Source: Sulfitobacter sp. F26169L (lineage in GTDB: Bacteria; Pseudomonadota; Alphaproteobacteria; Rhodobacterales; Rhodobacteraceae). Taken from it: a stretch of DNA of 64,000 bases. The stretch spans positions 186,001 to 250,000 of the forward strand of contig NZ_JAPMLP010000001.1 of assembly GCF_026410285.1 (NCBI RefSeq). Direction: 5' to 3'. Both the position numbers and the translations under genes were made by a program. Shown piece by piece: positions 25,879-34,782 of the stretch. The notes under the pieces were generated by a model. It saw nothing but the letters and a program-made list of their open reading frames with translations. It did no database searches and was not told where the DNA came from. The number at the start of each line of letters is the position of its first letter. The first letter of the stretch is position 1.

Positions 25879-27324
25879 ATGGATCTGCGCCCTGTGGGAT
25901 ATGTAATTGGCCTGTTGGTGGCTGTGCTGGGCGCGGCCATGCTGGTGCCGTTGCTGGTTGATGTGGCCGAAGGCCGCGGGCAATGGCCGGTTTTTCTGCA
26001 AAGCTCCATGATGACGCTGCTTGGTGGCAGTGCTATCGCGTTGGCCTGCGCCAGCGGGGTGCGTGAGGGGCTGACAATCCAGCAGACCTTTTTGCTGACC
26101 ACGACAGTCTGGGTGGCATTGCCGTTGTTCGGGGCGATTCCTTTTGTTCTGGGGCAAACAGACGCACGCGCGGTTGACGCTGTGTTCGAAGCGATGTCGG
26201 GCCTGACAACAACAGGCGCTACGGTTTTGAATGGTCTTGATACCCTGCCGAAGGGCCTGCTGATATGGCGCGCCATCCTGCAGTGGCTGGGGGGGATCGG
26301 TATCATTGTGGTTGCAATGGTTTTCCTGCCAGAACTTCGTGTCGGCGGGATGCAGATTTTCAAATCCGAGAGCTTTGACACCTTTGGCAAAATTTTACCC
26401 CGTGCAGGTCAGATCGCCACGCAAATTTCGGGCCTTTACGTCGCATTCACGCTGATCTGTGCGATGTTCTATATCTATTTCGGGATGAATGTTTTTGACG
26501 CGACCGCCCACGCAATGACCACAATTTCAACGGGTGGGTTTGCCAACTATGACGCTTCGTTTGGCACATTTTCAGGACCGTTGGAGTATGTTGCCGCCAT
26601 ATTCATGGTCCTCGCGGCACTTCCTTTTGTCCGCTACGTCCAGTTAATTAACGGCAATCCCACTGCACTGCACCGTGATCCGCAGGTGCGCGGATTTGTG
26701 ATGACGATTGCGGTGCTGATCCTGCTGCTGGTTGTGCTGCTGGAAGACGGTGTGCATCTGAGCAATGAACAGGCTGTGCGCGAAGCGTTTTTTAACGTGA
26801 CGTCGATCATTTCCGGGACAGGGTATGCTTCTGTTGATTATATGCAATGGGGCAGCTTTGCGGTGGCGCTGTTCTTTTTCATCGGCTTGATCGGCGGGTG
26901 TGCGGGATCGACCGCCTGTTCGATCAAGGTGTTCCGCTATCAGTTGTTGTTTGCTTCCATCCGCGCGCAGTTGCAGCGCATTCGCTCGCCTCACGGCATT
27001 TTCACGCCGCGCTACGATGGCCGGCCCGTGGGCGAGGATATTCTGGCGTCGGTTATGTCGTTCTTTATGTTCTTCATTGTGACGCTGGGTCTTGTCTCGG
27101 TGGCGCTGTCGATGACGGGGCTGGACTTTGTGACATCGGTTTCAGGCGCGTCAGCGGCGCTAGCGAATATCGGGCCCGGGCTGGGGGATATCATCGGCCC
27201 TGCGGGCAATTTCGCGACGCTGAATGATACGGCCAAATGGATACTGGTGGCGGCGATGCTGGTGGGCCGGTTGGAGCTGATGGCAGTTTACGTAATCTTT
27301 ACTGTGAAGTTCTGGAGAGCGTGA
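25879..27324 (+). CDS. trkH: TrkH-family potassium uptake protein
   Basis: Potassium-translocating membrane subunit of a Trk system. 481 residues with the four-fold M1-P-M2 plan and filter-like Gly motifs: SGLTTTGATV, TTISTGGFANYD, SIISGTGYAS and ANIGPGLGD. LQWLGGIGIIVVAMVFLPELRVGG and GGCAGSTACSIKVFR are strongly TrkH. The ATG at 25879 is chosen because homologues begin at this point (MDLRPVGYVIG); a TTG at 25816 lies too close to the preceding terminator. The TrkA partner is not in the window. The stop overlaps the start of the TPP enzyme (GTGATG), which implies coupling. Confidence 0.92.
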   Translation: MDLRPVGYVIGLLVAVLGAAMLVPLLVDVAEGRGQWPVFLQSSMMTLLGGSAIALACASGVREGLTIQQTFLLTTTVWVALPLFGAIPFVLGQTDARAVDAVFEAMSGLTTTGATVLNGLDTLPKGLLIWRAILQWLGGIGIIVVAMVFLPELRVGGMQIFKSESFDTFGKILPRAGQIATQISGLYVAFTLICAMFYIYFGMNVFDATAHAMTTISTGGFANYDASFGTFSGPLEYVAAIFMVLAALPFVRYVQLINGNPTALHRDPQVRGFVMTIAVLILLLVVLLEDGVHLSNEQAVREAFFNVTSIISGTGYASVDYMQWGSFAVALFFFIGLIGGCAGSTACSIKVFRYQLLFASIRAQLQRIRSPHGIFTPRYDGRPVGEDILASVMSFFMFFIVTLGLVSVALSMTGLDFVTSVSGASAALANIGPGLGDIIGPAGNFATLNDTAKWILVAAMLVGRLELMAVYVIFTVKFWRA

Positions 27325-28919
27325 TGCCCGATACTGTGACGCGTCCTTTGGGCGCTCAAATCTCCCACATGCTTAAGGCGCGCGGCGTTGATGTGGTTTT
27401 CGGCATTCCAGGGGTGCATAATCAGGAGATGTACCGTGGCATCGAAGAGGCGGGCATCACCCATGTGCTGGCCCGTCACGAGCAGGGCGCCGGATTTATG
27501 GCGGACGGATACGCGCGCGCATCGGGCAGGCCGGGCGTGGCCTATGTGATCACCGGTCCGGGATTGTGCAATGTGATGACCCCGATGGGGCAGGCCTATA
27601 GTGATAGTGTTCCAGTGCTGGTCATTTCGTCCTGTCTGGATGAAACAGCCGCACAGCGCGGCCAACTGCACCAGATGAAAGATCAGGAAATTGCCGCAAG
27701 TACGGTGACAGACTGGTCGCACACTGCCCGATCTACACAGGCGGCCTACGCGCTGGTTGATCGCGCCTTACACGAGTTCGCCACCGCGCGTCCGCGCAGT
27801 AAACACATTCAGGTGACAATTGCGCAGTTGCAGGCTTTGGCACCTCCTGCGTCCGCGCCGATGGCCGGTGCAGGGCAGACGGGGGCGCTAAAGGCCGATC
27901 TGTCGGGCCTGATTGATCAGATCAAAGCGGCACAGAAGCCACTATTCATATTTGGCGGTGGCGCGGCCCACGCAAGCGCCGCTGCGCGCAGTGTGGTTGC
28001 TGCGCTCAGCGCTGCCAGTTTTGTGAGTTATGCAGGCCGTGGCATTATCGCCCCGGACGAGCCGCTGTTTTTCGGCGCATCACTGGCACGCCCCGACAGC
28101 GCCGGTATCATCGGTAAGGCCGATCTGGTGATCGCGGTGGGAACCGAACTGGCCGAGGTCGACCTTTGGCGCGCGCATCTGGGGCATACGGCACCGATGA
28201 TCCGCGTTGATATTGATCCCGAAGTTCTCAGTGACAGGCAGCGCGCCGAAATTCCGGTGCACTTGGATGCTGCGCTGTTTCTGGCAGCGCTGGCCGACGG
28301 GTTGGCGGATCACACGGCAAGCACCGGATGGGATGCAAGCGAAGTCGCCAAAGCCCGTGCGCATTGGCGCAGCGAAGTTGATGCAGAGCGCCCCGGCATT
28401 GTGCCGGTGTGTGACGCCCTGCGCGCGGCTTTGCCCGATGACACGATGATCTACTCCGACATGACCCAACTCGCCTATGTTGCCAAAGAGGTGTGGGATA
28501 TGGAGCAGCCGCGCCACTGGCACCACCCGTACGGGTTTGGCACCTTGGGGTATGCCACGCCTGCCGCCATTGGCGGTGCCATTGCGCGGCAAGGCAAACC
28601 CACGCTAGCAATCATCGGGGACTACGGGTTTCATTATACGGTGCAGGAACTTGGCGTTGCGGTTGAACTGGGGCTAAGCCTGCCGATCATCCTGTGGGAC
28701 AACGGCAAACTGGGCGAGATCGAAGACAGCATGGTGCGCGCCCAGATAGCACCCAACGCGGTGATTGCGCGCAATCCAGACTTTTGCAAACTGGCAGAGG
28801 CGTTCGGCGCAAATGCCGTGCAGCCGCAAACGATAGAAGAGTTTCAGAAGGCGGTGCGCGCGGCGTTTGATGCGGACGCGCCGACGTTAATCCACGCCAC
28901 CCCCGCTTTGACGGCCTGA
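27324..28919 (+). CDS. TPP-dependent enzyme, AruI/acetolactate-synthase-like
   Basis: 531 residues with the three-domain thiamine diphosphate decarboxylase fold. The cofactor-activating Glu is in ARHEQGAGFMADGYAR; the central domain has LFIFGGGAA; the TPP-Mg motif is IIGDYGFHYT ... WDNGKLGEI, with GDY in place of the usual GDG. A GDY motif and this Asn-Gly spacing match what I know of 5-guanidino-2-oxopentanoate decarboxylase (AruI) of the arginine transaminase route, so that is the favoured reading over true acetolactate synthase. Start overlaps the trkH stop by one base. No arginine transaminase gene is adjacent, so the substrate remains uncertain. Confidence 0.8.
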   Translation: MPDTVTRPLGAQISHMLKARGVDVVFGIPGVHNQEMYRGIEEAGITHVLARHEQGAGFMADGYARASGRPGVAYVITGPGLCNVMTPMGQAYSDSVPVLVISSCLDETAAQRGQLHQMKDQEIAASTVTDWSHTARSTQAAYALVDRALHEFATARPRSKHIQVTIAQLQALAPPASAPMAGAGQTGALKADLSGLIDQIKAAQKPLFIFGGGAAHASAAARSVVAALSAASFVSYAGRGIIAPDEPLFFGASLARPDSAGIIGKADLVIAVGTELAEVDLWRAHLGHTAPMIRVDIDPEVLSDRQRAEIPVHLDAALFLAALADGLADHTASTGWDASEVAKARAHWRSEVDAERPGIVPVCDALRAALPDDTMIYSDMTQLAYVAKEVWDMEQPRHWHHPYGFGTLGYATPAAIGGAIARQGKPTLAIIGDYGFHYTVQELGVAVELGLSLPIILWDNGKLGEIEDSMVRAQIAPNAVIARNPDFCKLAEAFGANAVQPQTIEEFQKAVRAAFDADAPTLIHATPALTA

Positions 28920-28965
28920 TCTGTGTGAAAACGTTCGGGGCTGGCGTACTGCCTTCCCGAACGTT

Positions 28966-30783
28966 TTATTCCCAGCAGCTGACCAGCACGGTCATGCCGC
29001 TTGCCTTTTCGGACAATTGGAACGCAGTCAGGCTTGCGCCGCCTTCAACTGCCGCTTGGGGCAGCTTTATGCCTGCGTCATTGCTTGCCGCGACGATAGT
29101 CGCCGTATCCACAGAAAAGCTGACATCGTCAGGCAATTGCGGTCCGCCTTCCGGGGCGGCGGTTAGCATCCCGATCACAGCGCCTGTGCGGTCCAGCACC
29201 GGACCGCCCGCATCGCCAGCACGGGCGCGCATCGACAGGCGGCTGATGTTTTGCTCTCCGTCAAGCCCGCGCACATCGGCAAGCGTGCCAAAGCTCATTG
29301 AGGGGGCGCTCAGCACTCCCTCAAAAGAATATCCGGCAAGGGCGACTTCGCTTTGCAGGCGCGGAGGCTGCGCAGCAAAGCTTGCCACTGCCAGGGGGGC
29401 CAGCGCCGCCTGCGGCTTCAACAATGCGATCCCGCGCGCGGTGTCGTCGGCGATGATTTCTGCATCCGTGTCCCCGTCCAGCGTGATGCGCGAGCAGCTT
29501 TGCACGGCAGCCGAGGTGGTCACAACATCACCGGACTGGGTCACAAAAAAACCTGACCGCGAAATTTTCGGTTTGCGGATTTGCAGCCCCGAGATCAGAT
29601 CGATCGACTGCTGCGATGCATCCCCCGCAGAGGCGCTGAGTACACCGGGCATACGGGTAAAGCTGTTGCGCATTTCCGCCAGCAGGCGGCGCCGGCGCTC
29701 TTCGTCACCGGCGGGCCAAATCAGGGTGAAGCCCTTGATCTCGCCGTTTTCCAGAGCAACTTCGGTATAGCTGATCATGTGGCCGTTTTCGCCAACAAGG
29801 GTGAAATCGGATTTGTTGCGCTCGCGCGGACCATCGAGCGGCACAATTTCAAGCGTCTGCATGATTTCGTAAAGACCATAGAGCGTATCCTGATCACCAG
29901 GCTGGCTGATCAGCAAAACACGGGCATCTACATCGCCGGTCGGCGTATATTGTGCAAACGGCGGCTCGTAACGGTCAAAGGCAACAACGCCCATAGGCAG
30001 CGTCAGCTCGATTCCAGCTTGGGCGTCGCGTACCGTTTGCAGGTCCAGCCCTTCAAGTACAGCATTGTACTGCTTTTTCAGAGCTGCACGTTGCCTGGTG
30101 GTCAGGATACCTGTCTTTTCAAAGTTGTTGGCTTCCTGCCATGCCGCCATGGAGTTTCGTGTGCCACGCCCGAACGCACCGTCAATCGCAGCCGTGTAAA
30201 AACCGGCCCACTGCAGCATAATCTGAAGCTGCTTCCTTTCATCACGGTTCAGGTCGCGCTCTGTGCGTTGCGCTTCGGCTGGGGTCTCGTCGGCAGGTTC
30301 CGGCTGCGGTTCGGGCTCCGGTGTTGGCGTGACTTCGGTAACTTCTGGCGCTTCTTGCGTTTGTGTCGGGGCAGGGGTGTCTTCGGTTTGCGATGACACT
30401 GTGCCATCCGGCGCATCCAGCGCACCATTGCCCAGAACATTTGCCCCAACCGGCCAGTACTGCTGGCGCAGGCGGTCTGATGTCTGGATGAAACTGTCCC
30501 GCGGGATGAGACCGTCACGGCGGTACTGGCTCAGCACCAGTTCCGCATCCGCACGGCGGTACGGACCGACGACAATCGCATACCAGCCCCCGCCCACTGC
30601 AAACCCGTTCACATCCTGTAGCAAGGTTGTATAGGCTTTGGCGCGATCTGTCGCCCGCGCAAGGGATTGCTGTGCTTCGATCTGCACCCAAACCACTTCA
30701 TCCGCGTCGTTTGACTGTGCTTGCGCAAGGCTGGCAAAACTCAGTGACAGGGCGGAAAGACAGATCAATAAAAATCGCAGCAT
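28966..30783 (-). CDS. secreted SPOR / peptidoglycan-binding / trypsin-fold protein lacking the catalytic triad
   Basis: 605 residues. Signal peptide ends FASLAQAQ; residues about 30-105 are a SPOR-like repeat (YAIVVGPYRRADAELVL); then a Pro/Glu/Thr-rich linker; about 178-240 a peptidoglycan-binding type 1 fold (WAGFYTAAIDGAFGRGTRNS); and about 405-570 a trypsin-like fold. Compared with the protease at 9057, the His position is Ala425 (VVTTSAAV against VVTNNHVI), the Asp is Gly451 (TARGIALLK against NTDIALLK) and the Ser is Ala525 (GDAGGP against GNSGGP). It should therefore not cleave peptides and may act as a binding or scaffold protein at the wall. Start 30783 gives the signal peptide directly; 36 bp of upstream frame are ignored. 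Divergent from glyQ. Confidence 0.85.
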   Translation of the reverse strand: MLRFLLICLSALSLSFASLAQAQSNDADEVVWVQIEAQQSLARATDRAKAYTTLLQDVNGFAVGGGWYAIVVGPYRRADAELVLSQYRRDGLIPRDSFIQTSDRLRQQYWPVGANVLGNGALDAPDGTVSSQTEDTPAPTQTQEAPEVTEVTPTPEPEPQPEPADETPAEAQRTERDLNRDERKQLQIMLQWAGFYTAAIDGAFGRGTRNSMAAWQEANNFEKTGILTTRQRAALKKQYNAVLEGLDLQTVRDAQAGIELTLPMGVVAFDRYEPPFAQYTPTGDVDARVLLISQPGDQDTLYGLYEIMQTLEIVPLDGPRERNKSDFTLVGENGHMISYTEVALENGEIKGFTLIWPAGDEERRRRLLAEMRNSFTRMPGVLSASAGDASQQSIDLISGLQIRKPKISRSGFFVTQSGDVVTTSAAVQSCSRITLDGDTDAEIIADDTARGIALLKPQAALAPLAVASFAAQPPRLQSEVALAGYSFEGVLSAPSMSFGTLADVRGLDGEQNISRLSMRARAGDAGGPVLDRTGAVIGMLTAAPEGGPQLPDDVSFSVDTATIVAASNDAGIKLPQAAVEGGASLTAFQLSEKASGMTVLVSCWE

Positions 30784-30916
30784 CGGCGTATCAGCTCTCA
30801 AAAAGTTACTTCGCGGCACGTAAACAGCATTTTCACGCTGATTCCTATATGTGAAGTGCCTGTCACCCTGACATTATGGTTACCTTGGGTCCAATAACAC
30901 CTCGCAGCACCACTGA

Positions 30917-30945
30917 TTGACCCGCGCCGCGCCGCGCCCTAGTAA
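30917..30945 (+). promoter_or_regulatory. predicted sigma70 promoter of glyQ
   Basis: TTGACC at 30917-30922 and TAGTAA at 30940-30945 are exactly 17 bp apart, and the predicted start near 30952 leaves a leader of about 20 bases before the glyQ ATG at 30973. The spacer is a nearly pure GC tract of repeated GCCGC units. Prediction by eye only. Confidence 0.5.
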
Positions 30946-30972
30946 GAGCGCAAATTGGCAGAGGACTTTGAC

Positions 30973-31902
30973 ATGGCCGACACGCCCCGTTCGTTTCAGG
31001 AAATCATTCTACGGTTACAGAGCTATTGGGCACGTCACGGGTGCGCGATTCTGCAACCCTATGACATGGAAGTAGGCGCAGGCACCTTCCACCCCGCAAC
31101 GACACTGCGCAGTCTTGGCAGCCAGCCGTGGGCGGCTGCCTATGTGCAGCCTTCGCGCCGTCCCACCGACGGGCGCTATGGCGAAAACCCCAACCGTTTG
31201 CAGCATTATTACCAGTATCAGGTGCTGATCAAACCCAGCCCGCCAAACCTGCAAGAGCTGTACCTCGGATCACTTGCCGCAATTGGTGTGGATATGGGTC
31301 TGCACGACATCCGCTTTGTCGAGGATGACTGGGAAAGCCCGACGCTGGGCGCGTGGGGTTTGGGCTGGGAAGTGTGGTGCGATGGCATGGAAGTCAGCCA
31401 GTTCACCTATTTCCAGCAGGTCGGCGGCCATGATTGCCGCCCCGTCTCGGGGGAGTTGACGTACGGTCTGGAACGGTTGGCAATGTATATCCTTGGTGTC
31501 GACCATGTGATGGACATGCCGTTCAACGACCCCGACGCGCCGATCCCGCTGTCCTACGGCGACATTTTCAAACAGACCGAGGAAGAATACGCGCGCTGGA
31601 ATTTTGACGTGGCCAACACCGATGTGCTGCTGCGCCATTTCGAAGAGGCAGAAGCCGAGTGCAAGGCGATCATCGCGCAAGAGCATATGGACCCTAAGAC
31701 AGGTAAGCGGATCATCATGGCGCATCCAGCCTATGATCAGGCCATCAAGGCAAGCCATATGTTCAACCTGCTGGACGCGCGCGGCGTGATTTCGGTAACC
31801 GAACGTCAGGCCTATATCGGGCGTGTGCGCGCGCTGACCAAAATGTGCGCCGATGCCTTTGTGCAGACCCGCGCTGGCGGCTGGTCGGGTGATGCGGCAT
31901 GA
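30973..31902 (+). CDS. glyQ: glycine-tRNA ligase alpha subunit
   Basis: Catalytic subunit of the heterotetrameric bacterial GlyRS that charges tRNA-Gly. 309 residues with the class II aminoacylation core: [53 protein letters not shown] and YFQQVGG. Length matches the family (about 300). ATG 30973 is preceded by GAGGAC; the TTG at 30955 is not used by homologues. It is followed, with a 4-bp overlap, by the small membrane-anchored gene and then glyS, an arrangement I know from other Rhodobacterales. Confidence 0.96.
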   Translation: MADTPRSFQEIILRLQSYWARHGCAILQPYDMEVGAGTFHPATTLRSLGSQPWAAAYVQPSRRPTDGRYGENPNRLQHYYQYQVLIKPSPPNLQELYLGSLAAIGVDMGLHDIRFVEDDWESPTLGAWGLGWEVWCDGMEVSQFTYFQQVGGHDCRPVSGELTYGLERLAMYILGVDHVMDMPFNDPDAPIPLSYGDIFKQTEEEYARWNFDVANTDVLLRHFEEAEAECKAIIAQEHMDPKTGKRIIMAHPAYDQAIKASHMFNLLDARGVISVTERQAYIGRVRALTKMCADAFVQTRAGGWSGDAA

Positions 31903-32429
31903 GCGGCAAAATCATAGGGATTTTTATTGTGGTCAGTTCTCTCATCGTTGGTGCGGCGCTGTATTATCTGCAGGTCTACGGGTTTTATCAGGAAGTGGAC
32001 GCACCGGCAGAGGGCATCATGCTAATCCCGCTGGCCACCAACGAGGCCGAAGTGATCCCGATGGAGGGATTTAAGGCCATTGACGCGGACAGCTCTCCGA
32101 TCCGCTACCGCGCGTGTTTCACCACGCCCTACAGCCTTGCGCTGCTGACAGAGACTTTCAGAATGGTCGAAGACGTCACACCCCGCAACGCGCCAGGCTG
32201 GTTTGACTGTTTCGACGCCGAGGCGATTGGAGGCGAGTTGGAAGCAGGCACCGCGCTAACTTTCCTGAGCCAGAAAAACATTCATTACGGGGTGGATCGC
32301 ATCGTCGCCATCACCAACGACGGGCGCGGCTACGTCTGGCACGAGCTGAACGATTGCGGCGAAAAAGCCTATGACGGCACGGTTGTGGGGGAGGAATGTC
32401 CGCCCCCACCCGCAGCGCCCCTACAATAA
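31899..32429 (+). CDS. membrane-anchored protein between glyQ and glyS (DUF6446-like)
   Basis: 176 residues: one N-terminal signal-anchor helix ([21 protein letters not shown]), then a soluble, probably periplasmic domain with [17 protein letters not shown] and a conserved-looking Cys pair ([15 protein letters not shown]), and a Pro-rich tail. It overlaps glyQ by 4 bp (ATGA) and is followed by glyS after about 30 bp. I recall a protein of unknown function (DUF6446) at this exact place in Rhodobacterales, which fits. Cotranscription with GlyRS genes is likely, but a role in glycine charging is not implied for an exported domain. Confidence 0.78.
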   Translation: MSGKIIGIFIVVSSLIVGAALYYLQVYGFYQEVDAPAEGIMLIPLATNEAEVIPMEGFKAIDADSSPIRYRACFTTPYSLALLTETFRMVEDVTPRNAPGWFDCFDAEAIGGELEAGTALTFLSQKNIHYGVDRIVAITNDGRGYVWHELNDCGEKAYDGTVVGEECPPPPAAPLQ

Positions 32430-32459
32430 CGCCGTTTGCGGCAAACACGAGGTATCCCA

Positions 32460-34688
32460 GTGGCTGATCTGCTGATTGAACTGTTCTCCGAAGAAATCCC
32501 CGCGCGCATGCAGGCGCGCGCCGCAGACGATCTGAAAAAACTGATGACGGACGGCATGGTCGAGGCGGGGCTCACTTATGCCTCCGCCGCTGCATTTGTC
32601 ACACCGCGCCGCCTGTGCCTGACGGTGGAAGGGCTGCTGGATGCCAGCCCGCGCACGGTTGAAGAACGCAAAGGCCCCAAGGCGGATGCGCCCGAAAAAG
32701 CGATTGAGGGCTTTCTGCGCGGCGCAAACCTGACCCGTGATGATCTGGAGGAACGCGACACGCCGAAAGGTAAAATCCTGTTCGCCAAGATCACCAAGGA
32801 AGGACGGCCAGCGGCGGACATCATCGCCGAGGTGCTGGAGCAGACGATCCGTAATTTCCCCTGGCCAAAATCTATGCGCTGGGGCAGTGGATCACTGAAA
32901 TGGGTACGCCCGTTGCATTCGATCCTGTGCATCCTCAGCCGCGAAGACGGTGCCGAAGTGGTGCCGCTGGACGTGGATGGCATCGTGTCGGGCAACGCCA
33001 CCCGCGGCCACCGCTTTCTTGCGCCGGACCAGATCACCGTCAGCGGGTTTGACGACTACACCGCCAAGCTGAAACGCGCGTTTGTCATGCTTGACGCGAA
33101 CGAGCGGCGCGAAACGATCTGGAACGATGCCACCAACATGGCCTTTGCCAGCGGTCTTGAGATCGTCGAAGACGCGGGCCTGCTGGCCGAGGTGGCTGGG
33201 CTGGTCGAATGGCCTGTTGTCCTGATGGGGCGCATCGGTGATGATTTCCTGGATCTGCCGCCAGAGGTTTTGCAAACCTCAATGAAAGAGCATCAGAAGT
33301 TCTTTTCCGTGCGCAACCCCAAGACGGGGCGGATCGAGCGGTTTATCACCGTCGCCAACCGCACCACCTCCGATGATGGCGCCACGATCCTTGCAGGCAA
33401 CGAAAAAGTGCTGAGCGCCCGGCTTGCCGATGCAAAGTTCTTCTGGGACAATGACTTGCGCGTTGTGAAATCGGATGCAGGCATGGCCGCGTGGGTTGAA
33501 AACCTTAAAAACGTGACCTTTCATAACAAGCTGGGCACACAGGCGGAGCTGATCGAGCGTATGGCCGTACTGGCGCGTGAGCTTGCCCCCATGGTGGGGG
33601 CAGACCCAGACGCGGCAGAGAAGGCGGCGCGCATTGCCAAGGCCGATCTGTCGTCAGAAATGGTCTATGAATTTCCCGAGTTGCAAGGCCTCATGGGCCG
33701 CTACTACGCCGCCGCCGCAGGCTTCAGCGACGAAATCGCCGCCGCCGCACAGGAACACTACGCCCCGCTAGGTCCGTCAGACGATGTGCCCACCGCCCCT
33801 GTATCCGTGGCCGTGGCACTGGCCGAGAAGATCGACAAGCTGACCGGCTTCTGGGCGATTGATGAGAAGCCAACGGGGAGCAAAGACCCGTTTGCGCTGC
33901 GGCGTGCGGCGCTGGGGGTTATTCGGATTTTGGTTGAGAATGACCTATCAGTCGGCTTGAAGCACGCTTGTCGGTCGGGGATTTGTCAGAGCATTGAGGT
34001 TATTCGAGCTCTCATGCAGCATCTTGCGTCACGAACCGATTTAGCTGAGTCTTTCGGTGACCACATTTCGAAAACTATGGTCGAGATATATAACCTAAGC
34101 CTCGACGAGAAAGGGGTCTCGCTAGAGATCGGTTCGCCAAATCTAGTTGAGGAGGAAAAGATTAATGACCTGCTGTCCTTCCTCCACGACCGCCTCAAAG
34201 TCTACCTCAAAGACCAGGGCATCCGTCACGACGTCATTGACGCCTGCATTGCCATGCCGCAGAACGATGATCTGACCCTGCTGGTCAAACGTGCGCGCGC
34301 TCTGTCCGATACGCTGAAAACCGATGATGGTGAAAACCTGATCCAGGCGTTCAAACGGGCTAATAATATTCTGTCACAGGCAGAAGAGGCGGACGGGGTC
34401 GAGTATTCTTATGGCGCGGATATCAAGTTTGCCGAAGAAGACGCCGAGCGCGCATTGTTCAAAGCGCTTGATCAGGCGGAAAGCGTGATCAAACCCGCGA
34501 TGGAAAAGCAGGATTTCACAACAGCCATGTCGGCCATGGCGTCCCTGCGCCCCGCGCTTGATGCGTTTTTCGAGGCAGTGCAGATCAACACCGACAACGC
34601 CACAGTGCGGCGCAACCGTCTGAACCTGCTCAGCCGTATCCGCACGCTGGGTACATCCGTGGCTGATCTGACCCGCATCGAGGGCTAG
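32460..34688 (+). CDS. glyS: glycine-tRNA ligase beta subunit
   Basis: tRNA-binding subunit of GlyRS, 742 residues. N-terminal ADLLIELFSEEIPARMQ, the FPWPKSMRWG and HSILCILSRE blocks, TSMKEHQKFFSV and DPFALRRAALGVIR are all diagnostic; the C-terminal anticodon-binding helices end with RLNLLSRIRTLGTSVADLTRIEG. It is about 50 residues longer than E. coli GlyS (689). Most of the excess lies between residues about 495 and 570, where the DNA has lower GC and rarer codons (33939-34171, see findings). The frame stays open through it. GTG 32460 is chosen because homologues begin with xADLLIE; the TTG at 32436 is not. Confidence 0.95.
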   Translation: MADLLIELFSEEIPARMQARAADDLKKLMTDGMVEAGLTYASAAAFVTPRRLCLTVEGLLDASPRTVEERKGPKADAPEKAIEGFLRGANLTRDDLEERDTPKGKILFAKITKEGRPAADIIAEVLEQTIRNFPWPKSMRWGSGSLKWVRPLHSILCILSREDGAEVVPLDVDGIVSGNATRGHRFLAPDQITVSGFDDYTAKLKRAFVMLDANERRETIWNDATNMAFASGLEIVEDAGLLAEVAGLVEWPVVLMGRIGDDFLDLPPEVLQTSMKEHQKFFSVRNPKTGRIERFITVANRTTSDDGATILAGNEKVLSARLADAKFFWDNDLRVVKSDAGMAAWVENLKNVTFHNKLGTQAELIERMAVLARELAPMVGADPDAAEKAARIAKADLSSEMVYEFPELQGLMGRYYAAAAGFSDEIAAAAQEHYAPLGPSDDVPTAPVSVAVALAEKIDKLTGFWAIDEKPTGSKDPFALRRAALGVIRILVENDLSVGLKHACRSGICQSIEVIRALMQHLASRTDLAESFGDHISKTMVEIYNLSLDEKGVSLEIGSPNLVEEEKINDLLSFLHDRLKVYLKDQGIRHDVIDACIAMPQNDDLTLLVKRARALSDTLKTDDGENLIQAFKRANNILSQAEEADGVEYSYGADIKFAEEDAERALFKALDQAESVIKPAMEKQDFTTAMSAMASLRPALDAFFEAVQINTDNATVRRNRLNLLSRIRTLGTSVADLTRIEG
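33939..34171 (+). repeat. 8-bp direct repeat bracketing an in-frame insert in glyS
   Basis: AATGACCT occurs at 33939-33946 and again at 34164-34171, exactly 225 bp (75 codons) apart. The DNA between is visibly poorer in GC than the flanks and uses codons such as TTA, ATA and CTA that the rest of glyS avoids. In E. coli GlyS the corresponding segment is about 33 residues, here about 74. Confidence 0.5.
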
Positions 34689-34782
34689 GCGCGCCAGCTT
34701 GACTAACGGCGCAGGGGGGCAGCAAATGCTTGCCCTGCGCTTCATTCCGCCTATGCTGCACCTGAAACCAGAGGATGCCGCA

